The notes under the pieces were generated by a model. It did no database searches. It was given only the letters and a program-made list of their open reading frames with translations, and was not told the origin of the DNA. Of a stretch of DNA of 23,133 nt, positions 1 through 5,977 are shown piece after piece. This DNA comes from an uncultured Verrucomicrobiota bacterium (GTDB lineage: Bacteria > Verrucomicrobiota > Verrucomicrobiia > Opitutales > Opitutaceae). Location: positions 1 to 23,133 of the forward strand of contig CAIXIZ010000362.1 of NCBI GenBank assembly GCA_903919625.1, in the 5' to 3' direction. The first letter of the stretch is position 1; each line of letters begins with the position of its first letter. The translations under genes and the position numbers were made by a program.

Positions 1-1161
1 TGACACCCGTGCCCGGGGGGACTGGGGCGTGTGGCCGGCCACCACGGCGGTGAGATCGGTTTCGAACCGGGCGATGACAAAGTCCCACGATTGTGGCTCG
101 ACGGTGGCGCGGGCGGTAGGGCCGAGCCGGGCGCGCAAGGTGGCGTCGGTCGCGAGGCGGACGGCAGCGGTAACCAGGCCGGCGGGCCGGCCGCAGGGGA
201 TGGCGAGGCCGTTGTGACCGTCGCGGATAAACTGCCGGGCGGCCGCATAATCAAAGGCCGCGACCGCCAGGCCGCTGGCCATCGCCTCGGTGAGCACATT
301 GCCAAAGGTCTCGGTGAGACTGGCATGGACATAGATGTCAGCCGAGGCGTAGTGGCGGGCGAGCTGATCGCGCGAGATGAAACCGGTAAAGATGGCCCCG
401 GGTCTTTTGCGGCGGAGCGAGGGGCGGAGCGGACCGTCACCGACGAGAATGAAACGGCAGCGGGCGTTGGCGGCGCGCATGGCCGCATAGGACTCGAAGA
501 GCAGCGGATAGTTTTTCTCCGCCGCCATCCGGCCGGCATGCAGCACCACGGGATCGTCCGGTGCGGCCCCCCATGCAATGCGCAGTTTTTCGGAGCGGAG
601 CGCGGGAGAAAACTGGCGGGTGTCCACCCCGCGGGACAACAGGCCGACATCCCGGAAACCCAGCTCGGCCAGCCCGGCACTGAGCTCAATCGTGGGGGCA
701 AAGGTGCGGGCGGTGCGGTTGTGGACCCGGCGCAGCCAACCCAGGGCGACCCGGCGCAGCGGAGCGCAGCCATAGTGACCGGCATAGGCGTGAAAATTAG
801 TGTGGAAACTTGACGTGACGGGCACTCCCAGCGCGCGCGCCGCGGTGATCGCCGATGCCCCCAACGGCCCTTCCGTCACGACATGGACGAGGTCGGGCCG
901 GTCTTCCCGCCACATTTTTTTTAAACGTCCCCAGGCCGGCAGACCAAAGCGCAGCAACGGATAACCCGGCATCGGCAGTCCCGGCAGGGATGTCTCGCGG
1001 TATTCCGGATGGGAGGCGTCTCCGGTCAGATCTTCGCGATGCGGTCGATACACCGTGACCGCGTGTCCCCGGCGCCCCAGCTCACGGGCGATAACGCCGA
1101 AAGTCATCGCCACGCCGTTGATTTCCGGCGGGAAGGTTTCGGTGACGATGGCAAGTTTCAC
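1..1161 (-). CDS. GT4-type glycosyltransferase (C-terminus off the left edge)
   Basis: This is an open reading frame of 387 codons that enters from the left edge with no stop seen, so the C-terminus is missing. The N-terminus (VKLAIVTETFPPEINGVA) is the typical first strand and glycine/proline loop of a GT-B fold. An FHTNFHAYAGHYG block follows, as in GDP-mannose-dependent and SqdX-like alpha-glycosyltransferases. The C-terminal nucleotide-sugar site has the EX7E motif (Glu284 and Glu292, ETFGNVLTE) and then MASGLAVAAFD. These enzymes work at the inner membrane or in the cytoplasm on lipid or polysaccharide acceptors; donor and acceptor cannot be told here. I chose the GTG start at 1159-1161 because homology begins immediately after it. 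The nearest in-frame ATG lies inside the conserved loop, and an upstream in-frame stop closes the frame. The gene is divergent from pfkA. Confidence 0.85.
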   Translation of the reverse strand, partial: MKLAIVTETFPPEINGVAMTFGVIARELGRRGHAVTVYRPHREDLTGDASHPEYRETSLPGLPMPGYPLLRFGLPAWGRLKKMWREDRPDLVHVVTEGPLGASAITAARALGVPVTSSFHTNFHAYAGHYGCAPLRRVALGWLRRVHNRTARTFAPTIELSAGLAELGFRDVGLLSRGVDTRQFSPALRSEKLRIAWGAAPDDPVVLHAGRMAAEKNYPLLFESYAAMRAANARCRFILVGDGPLRPSLRRKRPGAIFTGFISRDQLARHYASADIYVHASLTETFGNVLTEAMASGLAVAAFDYAAARQFIRDGHNGLAIPCGRPAGLVTAAVRLATDATLRARLGPTARATVEPQSWDFVIARFETDLTAVVAGHTPQSPRARVS

Positions 1162-1332
1162 GGGATGCGTGGAGGGCGCGGTACGTGCGACCAGGGCAGT
1201 ATGTCTGCCGCAAACGGCGATTCTGTGACGGCAGGGTTACAATTGTGAAAATCCGCAATTTTGCCCCTGTTTCATGCCGAATTTCACAAACTCAGGCTCG
1301 GCAACAGGCCCTGGGCCACTCAACTTCGGATT

Positions 1333-2475
1333 ATGCCCAAAAATACACGCGGAACCATCGGCATCCTTACGGCGGGTGGCGATTGCCCTGGTCTGAATGC
1401 CGTCATCCGCGGCGTCGCGAAGGCGGCGATGCACCATGGGATCCGCGTGCTGGGCATTCACGACGGATTTCGCGGCCTGGTGGAAAACCGCACCGTCGAG
1501 CTCAGCAACAACCTCGTCAGCGGCATCCTGATGCAGGGCGGCACTTTTCTCGGCAGCAGCCGGGATAAGCCGCATAAAATGCCCGTGGGCCAGCGGGTGG
1601 TCGACCTGACGGCGGTCGCGGTCAGGAATTATCATAAGCTTAAACTTGACTGTCTCGTGTGCCTGGGGGGCAACGGGACCCAGAAAAATGCGCTGCGGCT
1701 CCACACCCGCGGCGGACTCAATGTGCTTACGTTGCCGAAGACCATCGACAACGATGTGGCGGAGACTGACATCACCTTTGGCTTTGACTCCGCCATGTCC
1801 ATCGCCACCGAGGCGATTGACCGGCTGCACACCACGGCCACGAGCCATCACCGCATCATAGTGTGCGAGATCATGGGCCATGACGCCGGCTGGCTTTGCC
1901 TTGGGGCGGGCATCGCCGGTGGCGCCGATGTGATTTTGATTCCCGAAATACCCTACCACCTCGATGCGGTGGTCCGCAGCCTCACCCATCGTCGTCGCAG
2001 CGGAAAACGTTTTTCCATCATTGCGGTCGCCGAGGGCATCGTGTCCGCCGCCGAGGCCGAGCGGCGGGCCCTGTTGGGGAAGAAAAAGAAGAAGAATGCC
2101 GAGACGGCTCCCGCCCCGATGGCCCCACACGCACCCGATGCCGTGCATCTTGTCCACGAACCGGTCGCAAGCCGGCTTGCCCGGCATATCCAGCAGCTCA
2201 CCGGCGTCGAGGCGCGGGTGACTTCACTCGGGCATGTGCAGCGCGGGGGTCCGCCCACCGCGTTTGACCGGCTGCTGTGCACACGGCTTGGCACCAAGGC
2301 CGGCGAGCTGCTCGCCCAGGGCCACTATAACATCATGGTTGCGGTCAAAGGTGCCGAATGCGTGCCCGTGCCGTTGGAAAATGTCGCCGGCTTCAAGCGC
2401 ACCGTCCCGCCGGATCACACCTGGATCAAGACCGCCCGCCTCGTCGAGACCTGCCTGGGCGATGTGGCGGTCTGA
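1333..2475 (+). CDS. pfkA: 6-phosphofructokinase, mixed-substrate PFK family
   Basis: This enzyme phosphorylates fructose 6-phosphate to fructose 1,6-bisphosphate in cytoplasmic glycolysis. The 380-residue protein has the phosphoryl-donor loop GGDCPGLNAVIRG (Asp17), the LGGNGTQ motif (Asn114-Gly115), PKTIDND with catalytic Asp139, the EIMGHDAGW block, AGIAGGADVILIPEIP, and LGHVQRGG near the C-terminus. Lys136 in PKTIDND is typical of the PPi/mixed group. Gly115 sits where PPi enzymes usually have Asp, which favours ATP. The donor is therefore undecided. A lysine run near residue 253 and an Ala/Pro-rich loop form an insertion between the helices. The ATG at 1333 is preferred over the in-frame ATG at 1261, because the 24 extra residues are not family-like and conserved sequence starts soon after MPKNTRG. 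It is divergent from the glycosyltransferase and convergent with the Lys-rich gene. Confidence 0.9.
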   Translation: MPKNTRGTIGILTAGGDCPGLNAVIRGVAKAAMHHGIRVLGIHDGFRGLVENRTVELSNNLVSGILMQGGTFLGSSRDKPHKMPVGQRVVDLTAVAVRNYHKLKLDCLVCLGGNGTQKNALRLHTRGGLNVLTLPKTIDNDVAETDITFGFDSAMSIATEAIDRLHTTATSHHRIIVCEIMGHDAGWLCLGAGIAGGADVILIPEIPYHLDAVVRSLTHRRRSGKRFSIIAVAEGIVSAAEAERRALLGKKKKKNAETAPAPMAPHAPDAVHLVHEPVASRLARHIQQLTGVEARVTSLGHVQRGGPPTAFDRLLCTRLGTKAGELLAQGHYNIMVAVKGAECVPVPLENVAGFKRTVPPDHTWIKTARLVETCLGDVAV

Positions 2476-2484
2476 CGGACCGAT

Positions 2485-2524
2485 GGGCCAATTCCTGCGC
2501 TGACGCTTCCCGGGTTGTTGGCCC
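2485..2524. terminator. Inverted repeat between convergent genes
   Basis: GGGCCAA (2485-2491) and TTGGCCC (2518-2524) form a perfect 7-bp stem with a 26-base loop. It lies just after the pfkA stop and before the stop of the convergent Lys-rich gene. There is no clear U-tract on either strand, so a role as a bidirectional terminator is inferred mainly from position. Confidence 0.3.
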
Positions 2525-2591
2525 AAGGGTAAGAGGGAAAGCGGCGGCGTGTCCCAGTCGCAATCCGATGCAGTCCAAATGACGGGGGAGA

Positions 2592-2990
2592 TCAGCTGAC
2601 CGGTTCCCCTGAGGGCACGGCGGGCGGAGCGGCCGCGGGAGGTGCAGGAGGTTGGACGACGGGCGCGGTGGCGGCAATAGTTTGCTCTGCGGGCAACGCT
2701 GGTGACCCAGCGCGTTTCTTGACTGGTGCACGTTTGGCAATTGTGCGTCCGGCGGGTGGCTTGCGCGCTTTGGCCGCCACGGCCCGGGCAAGGGCTAGCT
2801 GCTTTTTCAATTCCTTGGCCTCTTTGCGCGATTCTTTGGCGATTTTTTTGGCCTGCTTGTAGGCTTTGCGCACGTGCTTAAGTTCGGCTTTAGCCGCCTG
2901 GGCCCGTTTCTTTGCGGTGGCAAGCTTGGCGGACAGTTCACGGGTGCTGACGGCGAGGCGCGCCGGCTTGATGCTGGGGATGGATTTCAT
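2592..2990 (-). CDS. Lys/Ala-rich coiled-coil protein with proline-rich tail
   Basis: This is a hypothetical protein of 132 residues when started at the ATG at 2990 (MKSIPSIKP). An in-frame ATG ten codons upstream is possible but adds an uncharacteristic stretch. Residues of about 15-85 are a continuous Lys/Ala/Glu helix (LSAKLATAKKRAQAAKAEL and onward) with a heptad-like pattern. Residues 85-132 turn into a Lys/Pro/Ala tail ending in PSGEPVS. There is no signal peptide and no membrane segment. The composition resembles histone-H1-like or other nucleic-acid-binding basic proteins, but composition is the only evidence, so no function is assigned. It stands alone, convergent with pfkA, behind an AT-richer upstream region. 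Confidence 0.6.
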   Translation of the reverse strand: MKSIPSIKPARLAVSTRELSAKLATAKKRAQAAKAELKHVRKAYKQAKKIAKESRKEAKELKKQLALARAVAAKARKPPAGRTIAKRAPVKKRAGSPALPAEQTIAATAPVVQPPAPPAAAPPAVPSGEPVS

Positions 2991-3028
2991 GGCGTGGGAC
3001 GCAATACAACTGCGGGTCACAGGTGTTT

Positions 3029-3082
3029 GTTACATTAGGGTTACAACCTGGCGGCTTCCGGGGCAATCTTGGGATTGTTACA
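3029..3082. promoter_or_regulatory. GTTACA direct repeats, possible operator
   Basis: GTTACA occurs at 3029-3034, 3040-3045 and 3077-3082. The first two are exactly 11 bp apart, one helical turn, as in sites of OmpR/PhoB-type regulators. They lie 39-92 bases upstream of the Lys-rich gene (minus strand), in locally AT-rich sequence. The function is inferred from spacing only. Confidence 0.25.
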
Positions 3083-3209
3083 TTTTTTGGCCGGAGCGCA
3101 TCCCATTCGGTCCAATTCGGACGACCTTGGATTTCCACAAACGTCACATTATCAACACCAGATTGGCACAATTGTGGCTTATGATTATGATCATACAAAC
3201 GCTCCCCAC

Positions 3210-3305
3210 ATGGCACGAGTATTTCTCTTCATCGTCTTTCTTGCGGCCACTGCCGCATTTTGTGTCTTCATTTTGAAGAACGTGACCTCCGTTGTACCGC
3301 GGTGA
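3210..3305 (+). CDS. Possible 31-residue single-pass membrane peptide
   Basis: A 32-codon frame begins MARVFLFIVFLAATAAFCVF and ends in LKNVTSVVPR. Residues 4-21 would make one transmembrane helix with a short basic C-terminus. A hairpin (3307-3328) follows the stop at once. No Shine-Dalgarno sequence is visible, but these are weak throughout the window. The frame is also open upstream from 3069, so the start is uncertain. There is no family recognition, and it could be a chance frame. Confidence 0.25.
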   Translation: MARVFLFIVFLAATAAFCVFILKNVTSVVPR

Positions 3306-3306
3306 G

Positions 3307-3328
3307 ATGCCGGGTGTTGCCCCGGCAT
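3307..3328 (+). terminator. Hairpin after the small ORF
   Basis: ATGCCGGG (3307-3314) pairs perfectly with CCCGGCAT (3321-3328) around a 6-base loop. The stem is strong, but no T-run follows. It may be a terminator for the small ORF or the first member of the palindrome cluster that continues to 3541. Confidence 0.3.
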
Positions 3329-3438
3329 ACGCAGTTGGCTGTCGCCGGGCTTTATACCGACGGCTCTGGAGATGTGGGCTGTCGCGCATGATCTGAGGGC
3401 GGGGCACGACGCCCGGGGCATGCCGTCTGGTTTAGGTT

Positions 3439-3541
3439 GCAGGCCAGCTCGCTGAGCTGGCTGCCACGTCGACGACGTGGCCTGCCGGGTTGGTTTAAGC
3501 CTGCATTAATTGCAGTTTTATGCGGGGTGGCCTCACCCCGC
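3439..3541. repeat. Cluster of palindromes, REP-like cruciform
   Basis: GCAGGCC (3439-3445) pairs with GGCCTGC (3479-3485). Inside this outer stem lie two tight hairpins with 3-base loops: AGCTC/GAGCT (3446-3458, extendable to GCCAGCTC/GAGCTGGC) and GCCACGTC/GACGTGGC (3463-3481). Downstream come CTGCA/TGCAG (3501-3515) and GCGGGGTG/CACCCCGC (3522-3541). Five stems in about 100 bases of non-coding DNA is far beyond chance. The arrangement resembles repetitive extragenic palindromes, but no second copy is present in this window. Confidence 0.6.
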
Positions 3542-3689
3542 AATTCTACCCTCCTGATTAGATCAGCCCAAAAGTATGGAAATCCCGAAATGTTGGCGGT
3601 AGCGGGCGGGAACCGGGTGACGCCAGACCGCCGTCCGCTGTCCGGATGCACCGGTCCAACCGGGCAGACCGGAAAAACATTTTGGCCGG

Positions 3690-3728
3690 TGTCACCTAAA
3701 TGTCACTACATGCCCGCAGGATTGTCAC
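3690..3728 (+). promoter_or_regulatory. Phased TGTCAC repeats, Pho-box-like operator
   Basis: TGTCAC occurs at 3690-3695, 3701-3706 and 3723-3728, with start-to-start distances of 11 and 22 bp, so all three lie on one face of the helix. The first two with their 5-base A/T-containing spacer (CTAAA) resemble the E. coli Pho box, TGTCAT-N5-TGTCAT. The site lies 100-140 bases before the PEP-CTERM operon. No convincing -10 hexamer was found at the expected distance. Confidence 0.35.
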
Positions 3729-3829
3729 ACTGCATGGGCAGGATGGGGCGGTTTTACTGTTCCGTCGGGAAAACCCCCGGCCCGTTCAGGGTGGAACTAT
3801 TTGCCCGACATCTCCGTACACCAACAATC

Positions 3830-5977
3830 ATGAAGCTTGCCAATGTTTTCCAATACTTCGCCGGGTCATGGCGCATTTTGACCGGCGTGGTCCTTGCGAT
3901 CCTCACCGGGTTGTCCGGACTTCATGCTCAGAGTTCGGAATTCAAAACGGGCGGGGCGTGGAATACCGCCGGCAACTGGAATCCGTCGGGGGTTCCCGGT
4001 TCCGGCAATAATGTGGTCATCGATTCTGGGTCGCCCACTGGGGGAGCCTATACCATGAGCAGCAGCTTGATCGTCGAAGATCTCAGCTTCAGCCTGACCA
4101 CCAATACCACGCTTAAGAACTCCGGATCCGGTGCGCTCACTCTGACCCTTAACGGCGGGCGGGGAAGCAGTATGCCCTTGATCGCGCTGAACTCGGCAAA
4201 TAATCTCACCATGACAAACGGCGCGAGTGGTTCGCTGGGGCTGGTGCTGGCTGCGAGCGGTGCCATCGACAGCGCCAGCAGCGGCAAGCTGACCATCGGT
4301 AGCAATATTGCTGAAACGGGGGGCGCACAGGCGCTGACTTTCAGCAATACGAGCGGGACCGGAACTAGCACAATCACGCTGTCCGGGGCCAACTCATTCA
4401 CCGGCGGATTGGTGATCAGTGGCAATAGTATCGAGGTTGATGTCACCAGTGATGGCAATTTGGGTGGGGCCGGAGGCAGCGTCACCATCAATGGCGGCCG
4501 TTTGGGCATCGCGACCAACAACACGACCATCGATCCAACGCGGAGCATTTTTCTGGGCGCCAATCCTTCCGGGGGCAACAACACCGGAACCTTGAGCATC
4601 AAAGGCGCCATCACGGTGAGTTACAGCGGGTCCATGCGGAATTTCAGCGGGAGCACCGGGGATCTTGTGAAGCAAGGTGGTGGCACCCTCGTCCTCGGCG
4701 GCACGAGCAGCTACTCCGGCAACACTTTCCTGAACAATGGCATCACCCAGCTGTTGGTCGCGAACGCGTTGCCGACCACGACAACGGTAAATCTTGGGCA
4801 GTCCGCCAGTGCCAATCTCGGGACTTTGGATTTAAACGGGCATAGCCAGCAGGTTGCCGGACTCAACAGCGTCGCTGGAACCAGTGCGAGCACCAGCACC
4901 AATGTTGTCACCTCGGCCACTGCCGCCACTCTCACCATTGGCGGCAGCGGCAACTATATCTATAGTGATGGCTCCGCCGCCAACTCCGGCGTGGTCTCCG
5001 GTGCGATCAGCGTCGTGATGAACGGAGCTGGCACCCAGACATTTGGCGGGGCCAATGCCTACACCGGCGGCACGACCGTCAGCGGCGGCACCCTGGCACT
5101 CGGCAGCAGCGGCACGCTCGGGGCCACCGCTGGTGCCCTTGCCGTCAGCGGCGGCACACTTGATCTCGGTCACACCACCCAGACGGTGGGTGCAGTCACT
5201 TTGTCCGGCGGAATCATTCAAAGCACGGGCGGCACCGGGACACTTTCCGGCAGCAGCTATACCGTGCAAAACGGCACGATCAATGCCGTGTTCGCCGGCA
5301 GCGGTGCCCTCACCAAGTCCGGATCCAGCACGGTCACGCTCTCCGGCGTCAACACCTACACCGGCACCACGACGATCAATGCTGGCACCTTGGCCGTAAA
5401 TGGCAGCCTCGCCGCCGGTAGCGCACTGACAGCCAACAGCGGTGGCACGTTGAGTGGCACGGGAACCGTCTTTGGCTCGGTTTCGGCGGCGAGTGGCGGG
5501 GCCATTTCACCCGGCAGCGCCAGCCCTGGCATCCTCACCATCGGCGGCAATCTAACGCTGAACAACGGGAGCGTGCTGAACTTTCGGCTGGCGAGTGCGG
5601 CCTCGGACAAACTCACGCTCTCCGGCAGTGGCATCACCCTTACTGGCAACACTACCGGTGCAATTACCGTCAATCTCCTCGATTTTAATGGCTCCGCAAC
5701 GGTCGGAACCTACGACTTGGTCAGCGTTACCGGGACCAGCATCACGCCAACCAACTGGGGTCTCTCGGCGTTTACGCTCGGTTCGATGCCGGCCAACTGG
5801 AGCGGTTCGCTGCAGATGTCCGGCAACGATTTGGAAGTGGTGGTCACCACCATCCCCGAGCCCTCGGCCTATGCCGCGATCTTCGGCCTGCTGACCCTCA
5901 CGGGCGCTGCGTGGATTCGCCGCCGGCGCATGACAGCCAGGGCGGCGGTGGCCGCGTCGGAAATATTCCCAACATGA
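3830..5977 (+). CDS. PEP-CTERM protein with autotransporter-associated beta-strand repeats
   Basis: This is a 715-residue secreted, exosortase-sorted surface protein. The signal peptide spans residues 1 to about 34 (hydrophobic ILTGVVLAILTGLSGLHAQ). The body is Gly/Ser/Thr-rich beta-solenoid sequence with repeats of the autotransporter-associated type (S/NxYTGxTTxxxGTLxx) near residues 180, 283, 400 and 491. The C-terminus has the PEP motif (Pro676-Glu677-Pro678), a hydrophobic helix and RRRR, the tripartite PEP-CTERM signal that is cut by an exosortase. There is no autotransporter beta-barrel. The open frame extends upstream to 3437, but only the ATG at 3830 gives a signal peptide, and the extra 131 residues are translated palindromes. 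It overlaps the next gene by ATGA, so the two are probably translationally coupled. The ligand or role, such as adhesion or matrix, is unknown. Confidence 0.85.
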   Translation: MKLANVFQYFAGSWRILTGVVLAILTGLSGLHAQSSEFKTGGAWNTAGNWNPSGVPGSGNNVVIDSGSPTGGAYTMSSSLIVEDLSFSLTTNTTLKNSGSGALTLTLNGGRGSSMPLIALNSANNLTMTNGASGSLGLVLAASGAIDSASSGKLTIGSNIAETGGAQALTFSNTSGTGTSTITLSGANSFTGGLVISGNSIEVDVTSDGNLGGAGGSVTINGGRLGIATNNTTIDPTRSIFLGANPSGGNNTGTLSIKGAITVSYSGSMRNFSGSTGDLVKQGGGTLVLGGTSSYSGNTFLNNGITQLLVANALPTTTTVNLGQSASANLGTLDLNGHSQQVAGLNSVAGTSASTSTNVVTSATAATLTIGGSGNYIYSDGSAANSGVVSGAISVVMNGAGTQTFGGANAYTGGTTVSGGTLALGSSGTLGATAGALAVSGGTLDLGHTTQTVGAVTLSGGIIQSTGGTGTLSGSSYTVQNGTINAVFAGSGALTKSGSSTVTLSGVNTYTGTTTINAGTLAVNGSLAAGSALTANSGGTLSGTGTVFGSVSAASGGAISPGSASPGILTIGGNLTLNNGSVLNFRLASAASDKLTLSGSGITLTGNTTGAITVNLLDFNGSATVGTYDLVSVTGTSITPTNWGLSAFTLGSMPANWSGSLQMSGNDLEVVVTTIPEPSAYAAIFGLLTLTGAAWIRRRRMTARAAVAASEIFPT

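Noticed and set aside
31..813. 260-codon plus-strand frame
   Set aside because: It is the antisense shadow of the glycosyltransferase. Its Gly/Arg-rich composition has no domain pattern, while the minus strand has the EX7E and FHTNFH motifs.
3780..3810. Sigma-54 type promoter before the PEP-CTERM operon
   Set aside because: GTGGAAC...TTGCCC looks similar, but GG and GC are separated by 8 or 11 bases instead of the required 10.
3437..3829. N-terminal extension of the first PEP-CTERM protein
   Set aside because: It would translate the palindrome cluster and place 131 residues before a clear signal peptide.
4048..5269. Minus-strand frames rich in Val/Leu/Pro inside the first PEP-CTERM gene
   Set aside because: They arise from the antisense of Gly/Ser/Thr repeats and do not resemble membrane proteins with ordered helices.
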